DNA from: Naematelia aurantialba
Taxonomy: Eukaryota > Basidiomycota > Tremellomycetes > Tremellales > Naemateliaceae
Direction of reading: 5' to 3'
DNA length: 64,000 bases
NCBI GenBank assembly: GCA_021527695.1
Contig: JAKFAO010000007.1
Coordinates: forward strand, 806,001 to 870,000
Shown here: positions 10,832 through 22,500 of the stretch, piece after piece
Position numbering within the stretch: position 1 is the first letter of the stretch
Layout of the letters: every line of letters starts with the position of its first letter
The notes under the pieces: generated by a model
The model's input: the letters and a program-made list of their open reading frames with translations, nothing else
Databases searched by the model: none
What the model was told of the DNA's origin: nothing
Position numbers and translations under genes: made by a program

Positions 10832-12447
10832 ATGTCCAAGGTATGTGCAAGTCCAATCTCCCACTGTCTGCTGTGGCAGCGAAAAGCGTCGCTGCGAGGG
10901 ACTTGGAGCTCATGATTGTGTAGGCACAATTCTTGCGCGAGTACAAGCTCGTGGTTGTTGGTGGAGGAGGTGAGTCTTCTCTCTATCCGGCACTCTAGGC
11001 ATCAGGAGGAGCAAGTCCTTTGCGCTCGGACGGGCTTTACGGAATTCCTCTTCATCGTCCTTGGGAAGCGAATGCTGCGAGGACCTCATTTTATTTACCC
11101 CCTGGTGGGCTGTCTGGCTCGCCATTGTAGAGCGGCCAGACCGCAAGGCTCCTTGCAGGGAGTGATGGAGGCGATCTCAAAGGGAAGAGGACCAGAGCGG
11201 CCTTGAGCCCAGCGCGTCTTCTGATGCCTGATACTGCTCGCTCGGCTCGCTTCTAGGACGACTTGCGAGACCAGGACCATGGCGCTGACGACGACTAGGT
11301 GTGGGCAAGTCGGCGTTGACTATCCAGTTTATCCAATCACATGTCAGTTGGGCTCCCACCCCGATCCGATGTCTCAGCTGACAGAATCGGTGTAGTTTGT
11401 CGACGAGTGAGCCGGCCGTACCTTCCGTTCCGTTATGTGAACAAAGTACTAACCACGTTTTTAGATACGACCCAACCATCGGTGAGCAACCGTGCTGTGT
11501 GGATGTGCCCGAGCTGACGGGAGCAGAGGACTCGTACCGCAAGCAATGCATAATCGACGAAGAAGTCGCACTGCTCGACGTGCTGGATACCGCAGGGCAG
11601 GAGGAATACGGCGCAATGCGGGAGCAGTACATGCGCACCGGTCAGCTATTTGAGTCATGAACGGAGCGCCGAGCTGACCTGGGTTAGGTGAAGGATTCTT
11701 GTTGGTCTACTCGATCACGTCGCGCAGCTCGTTTGAAGAAGTCTCGACGTTTCACCAGCAAATACTCCGAGTGAGTCGCGGGCGCCGCCCATCTCCTAGG
11801 GATATTCCCTTCCTTCCCTCGATAGATCTCCTGGGGATATCTCCTCCCTCGAGCCTCGTTCTCGAATGGCACCTGCCCTGAAACGTGTCCGCGAGGCTGC
11901 AACTCCATCCACATATCCACCCACTTGGTCCGTCTCCCTTGGGCAGCCGGCTGACCGCTCGTCGCAGGTCAAGGACAAGGACTACTTCCCCATCGTGGTG
12001 GTCGCCAACAAGTGCGATCTCGAGTACGAGCGCCAGGTCCAGCCGCACGAGGGGCGAGACCTCGCCAAGCGCTTCAACGCGCAGTGTATCGAGACGTCGG
12101 CCAAGCAGCGCGTGAACGTTGACGAGGCGTTTATTGCCGTCGTCAGGGCTATCAGGCGGTACCAAAAGGTGCGGCATCCTTCGCTCTCCGCTCTACCCTA
12201 CTGCCTACTGCCTACTCTTTCATTCAGAATCCCCTCTTCTCTATCCCTTCTCCTACCCCTACCCTCGCCTTGTGCGCTGACCCTACTGTCCCCGTCTTGT
12301 TCGCTCGTCTGACTCGAGCAGGAATCCGGCCCGCCTCAGACCCCAGCGACACCCGGCAAGACACCCACTGGCGGAGTCGGTGGGCGCGCAGACCAGGGCG
12401 ACGACCACGTCGACAAGGGGTGCTGTGGAAGCTGTGTGATCCTCTAG
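10832..12447 (+). CDS. RAS1: Ras-family small GTPase
   Basis: Nine predicted exons: 10832-10840, 10924-10969, 11299-11342, 11396-11406, 11465-11481, 11527-11640, 11688-11770, 11968-12168 and 12322-12447, encoding 216 residues. All G boxes are present: P-loop GGGGVGKS (split by a 328-nt intron), effector loop [36 protein letters not shown] and ETSAK. The C-terminus is a Gly/Pro-rich hypervariable tail ending CC-GS-CVIL: a CAAX box for prenylation, with two preceding cysteines as likely palmitoylation sites. The terminal Leu would favour geranylgeranylation by the usual rule. The fourth exon is only 11 nt. Ras proteins control growth, morphogenesis and cAMP signalling from membranes. ERF2, the expected palmitoyltransferase, lies at 28307-30370. 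Confidence 0.95.
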
Positions 12448-12910
12448 CCTAGACGGGGTGTGGGATCCGGGAAGCATACGAGTGGGAGATGAGGAGGAAA
12501 GCTCTGGGTGAGATTTTGCTGAGCCCGTTGGGGGGGAGCCATGGACGATCATGATACCATATTCCAAGTGCTGCCTGCCGAGACGGAAGGGTTGGGGTGC
12601 CGGGGGTTTCTTGTGCATATTGTCTCGTTTGGCCTTCTTGGGTGCGGAGACTATCCATACACTTTTATGCATGATTATGTCCATCCTGCTGAGCGAGCCG
12701 CTCAGCCTAGCGATGTCGTGCAGGCATAATCCCGGATGCCGGTGCTCGTCTGGCATGTAACAGAACGATTGGGCTCGTTCGGATTTATCCAGTCCAACAA
12801 CTAAATCTTGAATCTCGGTCTTGAATCTCGACTCTTCCACCCTCAACCCTCAATTCTCCTTTCTCTGTCGTCTTTGTCGTCGTCGGCTGCTAGGTGAACC
12901 GGCGATCAGA
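12448..12910. other. Intergenic region downstream of RAS1
   Basis: Holds the RAS1 3' end on the left and the promoter of the next gene on the right. CTTGAATCTCG is repeated near 12807-12830, just upstream of the next gene. I see no gene here. Confidence 0.4.
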
Positions 12911-13941
12911 ATGTTGTTCACAGGCAGGCTCCTCAATGCCCAAGCGGGACCATCGGCGAGTCGAGCGTCCGCGCCTTCGCCGTTCAGGTCGGCTGCGCGA
13001 CCCGGCTCGCCAAACTCGAACTCGAGACGCCCGAGCGGACACAGTACTCGTCTGCCTTCCTCCGCCTCTGCCTCTGCCCCGCCTCTGTCATTCTCTTCCT
13101 CTCCATCGTCCCCCTCCCACTCTTCGTCCTCGGCCTCCCCCTCTTCGTCCTCGGCCTCCCCCTCTTCGTCCTCCCACTCTCCCTCTTCGTCCTCGGCCTC
13201 TCCCTCTTCGTCCTCGGCCGCTCCCTCTTCGTCCACCTCTCCTCCCTCAAGTCGTGATCGATACCGAGCACCGGCGGCTGCTCTACCGCGAGGACAGCCA
13301 GTGCCTCCAAGTGCAGCGCGTACACAACCGCCGCCGCCGAGGAATGCGTTTGATCTGTACAAAGGTATGTACTGCTTCCTTGGTCTCGCCTCTACTCTGT
13401 GTTCTGTCTTCTCTGGCTCCACCGTCCTCAATCCCTCCGCTCTCTGCCCTCTCCCCTCTTTTGCGTCAACCCACTCCTTGTTCTCGATTCCCCTCTTCCC
13501 TTTTTCTCTTCTTTCTCTCTGTTCTCCATACCGACGCCACAGCCCTCTCGCCGCGACAAAAAATCGCCTTCGGCCTGTTCTTCGGAGCGGCCGCCCTCGC
13601 GGTCCAGGCTATAATCGACCATTCTCCCGAAGTCAAAGCGATTTCGACGGAGACGCTGGATGGCGTAGAAGTCCCACAGAGTGTCTTTGAGAAGCGCATG
13701 GCCGAGCTGCAGCGGAAGTATGCTGCGACAAACGGGACTCCTGGATCAGAGGCCACACCGGGCGCAGAGACGGGTGTTGCAGCGGGCAAGGCAAAGTCTC
13801 CTGTAAAGTACGTGCACTCTCCTAACGTCATCTTACAACTCGTATTTCGCATCTCGTCTCTACAACTTGGATGTCCTACATACACAACTACCGCCAGACG
13901 TGTACGAGAACTGACGTATGCTCAGGATGGTGATTCTCTAG
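12911..13941 (+). CDS. Ser-rich single-pass membrane protein, probably mitochondrial
   Basis: Predicted exons are 12911-13364, 13543-13807 and 13926-13941 (244 residues). The last exon codes only for a few residues ending VIL. It is favoured because a strong branch point and acceptor (CTGACGTATGCTCAG) precede it. The N-terminus is rich in Arg, Ser and Ala and lacks acids, as mitochondrial presequences do. A long Ser-Ala-Pro tract follows, then a single hydrophobic helix (KIAFGLFFGAAALAVQAII) and a short acidic and coiled C-terminal segment. I do not recognise the family. Mitochondrial inner-membrane location is inferred from the presequence-like start and the single helix. Confidence 0.6.
13090..13245 (+). 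repeat. Tandem CCCTCTTCGTCCTCGGCCT-type repeats inside a CDS
   Basis: About eight degenerate 18-nt units (CTCTTCGTCCTCGGCCTC and variants) encode repeated Ser-rich SSSSASP blocks in the preceding gene. Length polymorphism is likely. Confidence 0.7.
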
Positions 13942-14033
13942 CAATGTCGTGTGAATCGACGCGTCCTACTAGGCGTGGCGAAGCTGCATGCACCCTGTCA
14001 CCTTACTCGTCTTCCCTCCGTTCCCCCAGCAGA

Positions 14034-14813
14034 TCACTCCGGCAGGTCAGAGTGGTAATAGCTCGGCAGCCAGGTACTCTGCAGCCCATCTATGCGTCCA
14101 CTCGTCTCGCTGCCGTTCCGCGCCAACCCCACGACCCGGGGCGGCCCTTTGCGCCCAGGTGAGCTCCGTAGTTGCCCTGACTGAGGTGCCTCCGAGACGA
14201 GGATATGATGTGGTGGTGGGTTGTCCAGCCCGCGCGCTTGCAGACCCTGCTCGTACGTGACCATGAAGATCTCTTTGGCGTCTGCTGCCCGTCCCCTGTT
14301 GACGCCGGCGCCGGCCCTTCCCCTCTTCCAGTCTCTTTCTCTATCGCGCTGGGCGTAATGCATGTTGCCCAACACGGATGTCGGCGTCTCCAGCGCCGTG
14401 TGGCTCGCCGCAGTCGACGCTGATGCAATTGCGGGTCCAAAGGCAGGTGGGAGTGCGGACGACATCAGCGCCGAGGTCGAGTTCGCTGCTGATGCTTGCG
14501 GGATGGATGGCGCGGACGCGAAGGGGGGTGCGTGAGCCGGCGGAGTGGCGTTCTTGAGTAAGGAGCCAGAGTTCCACCGCGACGACGGGTGCAGCTGCGA
14601 GTCTCGCAAGCACGTGCGCCGGATGGCGGCTGTCACCACGGCGACAACCAGGACGAGGACTGCGAGCGAGCCCGTCGCTATTGCCGCTACTACCACTGGA
14701 AAGCCATAAGCAAAGATCGCTAGGAAGAGCGATAGGTTTAGGATGAGTCAGTGAACGGAGACGGGGCGGTGGCGAGTGAGCAGAGGCGTACACGGTTTAT
14801 ATTTGAAGGTCAT
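14034..14813 (-). CDS. Single-pass membrane protein, unknown family
   Basis: Predicted exons are 14792-14813 and 14034-14719 (235 residues). The first exon codes MTFKYKP. The donor GTACGC and an acceptor preceded by CTAAAC and a pyrimidine tract join it to a long hydrophobic segment (about residues 9-45). No ATG exists at the beginning of the large open frame, which is why the short first exon is needed. The hydrophobic helix is followed by a Cys and basic residues, then an Ala/Ser/Pro-rich linker and a basic C-terminal domain. This would fit a type III or signal-anchored protein with a cytosolic tail. No family is recognised. Confidence 0.5.
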
Positions 14814-15653
14814 CTCGCCCTTCTCTTCCTATCCCGCCGATTGTGCTCCCAGCTGTGTGCTTCAGCAATGTGCGACTCGGACACTGACTGGCCAATGTGC
14901 AACACCGACTCTGGCTGCCAACTCTCAGCCTCGGGGGCGGAGCTCCTTGGAAACCTCCAATTCACAACGCGCAGGTAACAGTCGACGCGAATCGGCTGAA
15001 TCGCTGTCCTGCGATGGTGGATTTCGGACAAGCAGGGCGAGGGATGACTCGATCAGAAAGTTGAGCAGAAAGGAACGGCCCACAAACCTCCCACAACCAG
15101 TACAAGGACCAGCGTGGGATCACGTCACACCCACACCCCACACCTCACACCTGGCACCTCACGCCTCGCTCGTGTATCCCGGTTCAACGCTGTGGTGATT
15201 CGCCCCGCGATGTTCGCAATTTGCTTAATCCCCCCGAGTCAGAAAGGACAAGGCGACAAAGGAGCGGCAGGAGTCAGGAGAGTCTGGTTCGGTACGTGAT
15301 CCCTCCTTGAGTTATCCCTGTGCTCTGGTGACCCCGGCGCCGTGGGGGCGCCGTGGGACTCTCCTTACTCAGACCCAGACAAGCAGAATGAGAGTGGCGG
15401 CGGTCAGGGGACTTTGGGCCATGGCGCTCGGCTTGCATGACAAAACACTTGCATCGTATGCGCTACACTATGACAGGATGGATTGATGATATGGCGCAAT
15501 GTCCGTGGAATCATGTACACGACCTGTTCGTTCTCGACACGGTCTAATTTTCACCAGATGATCTGTCCGGTTTCCAGATGATCTCTGCTTTCCCGCTCAA
15601 GATGCCCTTGTTCTGGTACAGTCGCACAAATCCTTCCTCTCACCAGCATCGGC
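14814..15653. other. Intergenic region without a gene
   Basis: Left end is the promoter of the membrane-protein gene (TTTATATTTGAA near 14796-14807 falls inside its intron). CA-rich direct repeats (ACACCCCACACCTCACACC) lie at about 15127-15160. I see no coding sequence or RNA gene. Confidence 0.4.
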
Positions 15654-16944
15654 TTACAATACCAGGCTGCCGCCGAGCGCTACGGCAGCGAGCATCGCTC
15701 CGGCCGACACGACGAGCGGGAGCACGTTCTTGAGCGGCTCGACTTTTCCCGCTGCGGCCGTCGACGAAGCGGCCGACGACGTCGCTGCGGCCGAAGTGGA
15801 CACCGCACTGACACCCGTCGCTGAGGTGCCTGCGCCAGATCAGCCCGGTCCGGACGAGTGAGGGTCGGTAACATAGATGAGGATATGTAGCCAGGTAGCC
15901 AGGTGGTGAGCAAAGACGCACTGGTAAAGGCCGAGCACTGGGAGACGATGGCCTGCCCGATGGTGGTACTGGCTATACTAGCGTTGGCCGACACCGCCTC
16001 GTCGTAGAGCCTAACGTGGCGTCAACGGGATACACATACAGCCAGGAGGGAGTGACGTAAGGACGTACGTCTGGACGCAGCCGGTGCACAGCTGCCCGGT
16101 GCTAGCGAGCTGGGTGAGCGAGTCGGTGGAGCCTGTGCCTGCGAGTAGGCCGGTGAGGAACGAGGTGGTGATGTTTGTTCCGGTGGCATTCTGGACTTGC
16201 TCGAGCGTGCTTGTCAAGCAGTACTCGTTTGTCCTGACTGCATCAGCGGTGGGCCCGCGTTTCGGCACTCCACATCCTCCTTCCCCGCCTCGTGTACTTG
16301 TTCTCGCCCTTCCTGCCCTCGGTCTCAATTGTCCTCGCCGTTCCTGCTTCGGCCTCAATTTCCCTCGGGTGCTCAGGCTGGACATCCAGAATGGATAACA
16401 GGGTGTAGAAACACGAGTAAGAGTAGAGCCGGAACTCACGTTTCGTTGGTGGCGCAGCCGGCGGCGTAGACCTGTGGATAAAAGTCCAGCAAGGCCAACA
16501 ACGCGTCCACCTCGGCCGCGTCCGTTCCGCCACCGCTGATGTCCGAGCTGCAGCCAGAGGTGATGGAGCTCTGCGCCGAGGTGAGGGACGAATTGGAGCA
16601 TGTCGGGGTCGAACTGGAACACAGGCTGGCGAGGTACGAGTTGAGCGAGTCGATGATGGATCCCGACGCGGAGAGGACGGGGAGCAGCGACGTGAGCGCC
16701 AGGCAGCTGCCGACGTCGCCGAGGGCCAGCGAGGCGACTGTGGCAGTACATGTCGTTGAGAGCCTGCAGCACGTGTGAGCTGGGCAAGAGAGAGAACGGC
16801 AAGAGTGCAAGTTGTGAGAGAACTGCAAGTAGTGCACGTAGTGTGCAGGGAGCCACGAGAGTGGTGGAGAGGCGGTGCGACTCACGCTGAGGCGGTCGAG
16901 AAGGCGAGGAGCAAAGCGGCGACAGCAGCTTTGACGTTGACCAT
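15654..16944 (-). CDS. Secreted, probably GPI-anchored Cys-rich protein (DUF7729-like)
   Basis: Predicted exons, read on the minus strand: 16886-16944, 16440-16763, 16069-16233, 15922-16010 and 15654-15820, giving 267 residues. The N-terminus MVNVKAAVAALLLAFSTASA is a signal peptide. The central region contains about eight cysteines spaced in a Ser/Thr-rich helical context (TSLLPVLSASGSIIDSLNSYL; GCSSD; LCTGCV), a pattern I associate with the fungal secreted domain DUF7729. The C-terminus has a Ser/Ala spacer followed by a hydrophobic tail (LPLVVSAGAMLAAVALGG), as expected for GPI attachment. It probably resides in the plasma membrane or cell wall. Function is unknown. Confidence 0.75.
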
Positions 16945-17727
16945 CTTGCTGCGCGGGCTTGTTCAGCGAAAGGTACTCTAGAGCAAACTTCTCGCAGGTA
17001 AAGCGGGGGCTGGGAGCAACCTGTGCGCGATGACAGCGGAACCAGCGAGTGCTACAATGCTACTTTTGTGCACTCTGTGGACCGAGCAGCAGTCGACAGA
17101 ACGATGAGTGATGAGTGATGAGTGATCAACTGCTGAGAGACGAACTGCTGAGAGATGCTGTGTCTCTTGCCGAGAAAGCGCAGCAAACTCCAAACTTGGC
17201 ACCGGAACCGTTTCAGCGCCACGTGCAGAGGCGAGTGTTACGTAACGAAGTGTCAGCGACACGGATCACGCCGAGAGATGCTGTTCTTCTACTTGCCTGT
17301 ACTACACTGGCTCCGATGTGGTAATGTAGTCGCAACGGGATCCTTCTGTGGTTTGTACCGTAGCCTACGGACCAATCTTCATCACAGCGCTGCACGGCGA
17401 ACGCCGCGGACTCTCACCCGACGGGCGAATTCCACCGGCTGGACGACACCTTCCCATGCTTATAGCAATGCGGCAGTATCTGACCAGCCTACGGGCGTAG
17501 CATATGCATAACACCACTGCTTGTGGCTTCTTGCTTCCGCACATTCGTGCGGTACCCCTTGCACCTGAGAACACAAACCATGTGGTTAGATGCATGATAT
17601 CTTCTGAAGCTGTCCATTGACAGCGGCGACTTCTGCTCTATGAAGAATCCACCCCGTCTCCTTCACCCTGTGCATCCACCTCGGTCTTCCCGTCTGCTTC
17701 ACGATGGCGTATCCACCACCCCCGTCC
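16945..17727. other. Intergenic region with short tandem repeats
   Basis: Three GATGAGT units lie at 17103-17125, followed by two copies of AACTGCTGAGAGA within 17128-17156. These sit just upstream of the GPI-type gene. The rest contains no convincing frame. Confidence 0.4.
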
Positions 17728-19342
17728 TTACAGCTCGTCACGTACATACCGCCGCGCCGCCTTCTCCTCCTTTCCCTCCTCCCGCTCCTCGTCGTGCCCT
17801 TTGAAGAAGCCGAGCTTCTGCTTGGGCTCCTCGCGGCGCTGTTGCTGGTAATACAACTTGGACTCGTCGTGAGTCAGGGTGATTGGTCTTGGACTAGGCC
17901 GGATCAGTGGATCCCAGGTGTACGCCGCCGTCGGCCTGGGCAGAGTCGTAGAAGGTTGGTACCTGCGAGGTCAACGTCATCTCAGCTTGAAGTGGCCCGT
18001 TGTATGAGAAATAGTTGTGGGGATGGAAGGACAAAGCAAGAACGACGTACACAACGCCCTCGGCGGGACAGTTTGAGCTGAACGAGTAGATTTGGGAGGG
18101 CTCAAAGGTGCCGTCCTGGAAGGTGCCGCGGACATTGAGCGGCCACAGCACCGACGAAAGCGTCGAGTTGAGACAAGTCACCTGCAGAAGCGATCAGCGT
18201 GAGAACTAGCGAGAAGGCTGTCACAAAGGACTTGCCACAGGTTTATGCTGGTCAAACGAGAGTGCCTTGGTGAGCTCTTCGAGCGAGTAGGTCGTATCTG
18301 ACGATGGAGTGATCTGAAAGTCTCAGCCTAGGGTCCATACTGACGTCGACGATGGAACGCCGCTGATGAGATGAAATATATGCTCACATCCGCCTCAGCC
18401 AGGTACTTGGCCGTTTGGAACTGCCGATGAAGTTTGTGCAGGGCATGGAAGAACGATGCGACCTGTTTACGTCCCATGTCAGGTTTCCGGTCTTCGACCA
18501 TTCTTTACAGAGTTGAGAGGGAGATGTGCGCCGCGGACTCACGTTGGCGCCAGTGTCCGCTGCCTTATTACACTGAGGCGAAAGTGTCGAGATGAAGCGA
18601 CCAGAGTTCATCCACTGCCCCTCTCGTTTCAGCACAGCAACGGAACTTGACAAGCGTCTCCTCACCGCTCGTTCCCAGACCTCCTCCATACCTTCTCCGA
18701 CCTCGCTTTGCGCCCATTCGCCCTCGGCTTGCAGGAATCCCCGTTCCCCGCCAAACAGGCTCGAGCGGTGGCAGAACGACCCGATCTCTTCGTGGATGTG
18801 TGGAGGGCTCACAGCGCGCGTGGCAGGTTGTTGCGAGAAGCACCTGGAGAAGTGGAGCGTCAGCACCGGATGCGAAGGTATGGATGGTTTGAGGAGGCTA
18901 GGTGGACAAATTAAGGCACGATGGAGTGAAAAGCAAGTACGAAGTACAAAGTACAAAGTGCAAAGTGCAAGTGCACAGAGAGCAAAGTGCAAACAGCGAA
19001 CAGCAAACAGCACCAGCAAAAAGCAAGAGCGAAGACAGAACAACGAGCAGGGGTGCAGAGCAAACAGCACAGGCTGGCTCACTCCAGGACATCTATACCA
19101 TCAATCCCCCAACTTCCCATATCACTCCCAACGTCCGGCTCGAACCGTTGTCGAAAGACAAACAGACCGGCCGGCGCGGGCGTGCAGCAGGCATCCACGC
19201 GGTCGACTGCGGCCGCGGCAGTACACGACAAGAGGTCGCTGCTGCAGACCTGGGCGGCGTCCACCTCCGGTGTCGCGAGCGTCACAACCACAACCAGCGC
19301 AGTGATGAGTACCGCCACGGGACGTGACCGTGTGCGATGCAT
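17728..19342 (-). CDS. RNase T2 homologue lacking catalytic residues (pseudoenzyme)
   Basis: Predicted exons: 19083-19342, 18702-18843, 18543-18614, 18388-18462, 18236-18313, 18047-18181, 17924-17962 and 17728-17862, about 311 residues. The N-terminus is a signal peptide (to about residue 30). The RNase T2 framework is visible: CxxxLLSC, DACCTP, GLFVFRQRFEPD, SWGIDG (canonical SWxIHG), SEWMNSGRFISTL (canonical HEWxKHGTCxSTL), the FF..L.L..KYLAEA helix, ITPSS.TYSLEELTKAL and the C-terminal LNVRGTF strand. The first catalytic His is replaced by Asp81. In the second motif Lys is Asn137 and His is Ser138, and the neighbouring disulfide Cys is lost, so RNA cleavage is unlikely. Intron 5 has a GC donor at 18235. 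The last exon encodes a charged tail ending RDEL. Exact ends of exons 6-8 are less certain. Confidence 0.7.
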
Positions 19343-19540
19343 GTTGGTGGTGGCGATGACTGTGGGGAACGATGTCGTGCTTCGTTGGGTGCGTCTCTCA
19401 CGAGAAGCTCAAGCTCCGGTTAGGATGCCACCACGTGGCAGTTGTGCCTGAATTGTACAGTCACCTGCAGTTGCCACCCGCCGAGTCTTCAGTGTTGGCA
19501 GGTTGGTCCCAAGCTGGCCTTACGTTGACGACATGTAGCT

Positions 19541-22500
19541 ATGTCTCGACAGGCTCAGGAGTCACAACATGAAGAGCTGCATCCTTCCTCGTCCCCAGTC
19601 TCGTCGCCGTCTTTCTGGACCGAGGCGGCCTCTGTCCCCCTTCCTCCTGTGACGTCGAAACGTCCCACGTCGTCGTTGGATGCCCCACGAGACGGTTTTC
19701 AAAATGACGACACCAAGCCGTCGAACGCGGATCTCCAGCCCGTACGCAGCTATGGCGAAACCATAATCAAGGGCGAGGCAGAGGTCCCCCCCGTCAAGAG
19801 GCAGCGGCGCTCGTCTCCTTCTCCTTCCTCGCCGGGGACGGTGCTGTCGTACCTCCCCAGCAGGAATGGGCCGATGGACGCCTCCAACCCCCACAGCTAC
19901 CTCGCCAATCCCGAGTATGCGCCCAACACGTTCGGCGATATAGGCGACTACATGCGCAAGAAGGAGATCAAGGTCCAGACGCAGAACAGGGACATTGCCC
20001 TTGCCTCTGTCGCTGCTGGGCTACAGCTGCCTCAGATCTTTGCCGGCCTCTCATTCTACATCAACGGCAACACCCATCCGCCAATGGAGGAGCTGCGCAA
20101 GATGATCCTCCAGCGAGGCGGAGAGGTGCGACCCGTGCTCCGAAACAAGGGGATGGTCAAGTTTATCATTGCGCCCATGTTGACGCAGAGCAAGTTCCGC
20201 CAGTTTGCCAATTACAGGGTCGTCCGGGAAGCGTGGATACTTGAGAGCTGTAAAGAGGACAAGCTGCTCGATTGGACACGCTGGAAGCTCCAGAATGAGG
20301 GCGGATGGGAGCAGAGCGGAAGAAAAGGTCTCGAGGGCTTTCTCAAAGGAACTCTGGCCGAGTCAGTCAAGGAAGAAGCTCGAGACAAGGACGATGAATT
20401 CGACGTACATGGCCATCAGGCGCAGCATACTGGGGACGAGGCTCCGATCGCACCTGCAGTCCTTGCGCCCGTCCGCTTATCAAGCAGAAGTCTCCTGGCC
20501 CCGGTTCGCCCATCACAGCCTTCCGCTAGCTCCTCTGCCGTCCACCCACCTTCAACTCCCGCGGCTGTCATTCCGAAGAGGGAGTCATCGCCCTTACCTG
20601 CGGCTCCGACGGAAGAGGCGTCACCTGTTTCCAATACTCCCAGGCAAGGGAGAACAGTCGGAACAGGGGCAGACAACAATCGCGATACGTCAAATCCCAA
20701 ACGACAGGCTGACATATCGTCGTCACCAGCCAAACCCATCGAGTCAGTCCTGACCAAGCTCAAAGACACAATTGGGTCGATCCCGATCAGTCCTGGTAGA
20801 ACAAGAGAAGAGACTCCAGGAAAAGAAAAACTAGGACCGCACATCCAGAAGCCGGAAGGCGGACCTTGGTGGTGGGACAACTACTACAGCCGAGAGTCCA
20901 ACGAGGACGCTGCGAGAATGCTCAAGAACCAGGAATGGACTGTGCGAAATACCGCACAAAGGGGCAATGAAGGCGGTTTCATTGATGGATATTACCAAAA
21001 CAGCCGGTAAGCTCGAGTAGTGAGGTTGTCAGAAACGGCTAATGGTATTTGTCAAGGCTGCACCACCTTTCCACCTGGAAGGCAGAGTTGAAGGTATTGG
21101 TGGCGGCTGCTCAACGGCAGTCTGAGGAGCTCGCCATGACGACCCCGTCGAGCGCAACCGTCTCACCTTACTCACTCTCTAAGTCTGTTCTCCCTCGATC
21201 GCTGATCGCCCCTACGAATAACAACGCAGATCCGAGTGAACGTGTTATCTTCCACGTCGACTTTGACTGCTTCTTCGTTTCTTGCGGGCTCGCCACGCGG
21301 CCGCACCTCCGAGGCAAACCTGCTGTAGTGTGCCATTCTCAGGCTGGACGAGCGGCAAGTAGTACCTCGGAGATTGCAAGCGCCAGCTACGAAGCGCGGG
21401 CAAAGGGCGTCAGGAATGGTATGAATTTGGGTCGAGCACGTACGCTCGTCGGTGAGGAGCTTCAGACCATTCCGTGAGTTTCCTGTTCCCTGTTCAGAGG
21501 TTGACTAGTCGGAAGCTGAAGACAATGCGGTCAGGTATGAGTTTGACACGTACAAGAAGTTTTCGCTGGCATTTTACACCGTTCTCATGGGATATGCGGA
21601 TGAGCTGCAAGCTGTTAGCGTGGACGAGGCTTTGATCGACGTCACCAGCGCTGTGGCAGCGAGGGCATTAGCACCCGAGGAGGCAGACTCTGGACAGGAA
21701 GTTAATAATGCTCAAAGGAGCCGAGATCCAGCAGTCGAAATCGCCGAGAAAATCCGGGACGATGTCCGCGGCCTTACCCAGGGTTGTGAGGGTGAGTCTT
21801 TGATCTTGTGTCTAGTCTTGCAGCAGAGGCTAAGATAATCAGTGTCTATTGGCATCTCTCACAATATCCTCCTCGCGAAACTAGCAACTCGTTCAGCGAA
21901 GCCTGCCGGCGTCTATCATCTCGTACAGGACGCCGTTCCTGATTTTCTCGCACCGCTGGATGTTGAGGATTTCCCATCGGTTGGCTGGTCTCTCAAATCC
22001 AAAATCCAGGATCAACTGGGGACGACTGTCTGCGGTGAACTCTTGCAGCACCCCAAGGGTGTCTTGCAAAGAATATGTGGACCGAAGAACGGCGAGATGA
22101 TCTGGGGCTATTTGCGAGGTATAGACGACAGGAAGCTTGAACCACACAAGGAAAGAAAGAGTGTCAGTGCGGAGATGAATGTAAGTCAGATTGCGGTCGA
22201 ATGGCAGTGGCGAGGGGCCGGCTGATCGCACCTGTCCAGTATGGGATCCGCTTCAAGACCCAGGAACAAGCGGAATTATGTATCCGTGATTTGGCGGCAG
22301 AAGTTGCGAAGCGGATGAAGCAAGTCAACGCCAAGGGGAAACTCCTCACTCTCAAACTACTCAAACGGCATCCCGATGCTCCTATCGAACCTCCAAAGGT
22401 ATTTGGTTCGATTAGTGATGAGTATGCCAGCTGATTGGAGCCCAGTTTCTCGGTCACGGGTGGTGCGAGGCATTCAATAAATCCGCCTCGATTTCAAACA

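Noticed and set aside
12984..13431. Minus-strand Glu/Arg-rich repeat frames
   Set aside because: Shadow of the Ser-rich repeat region on the plus strand.
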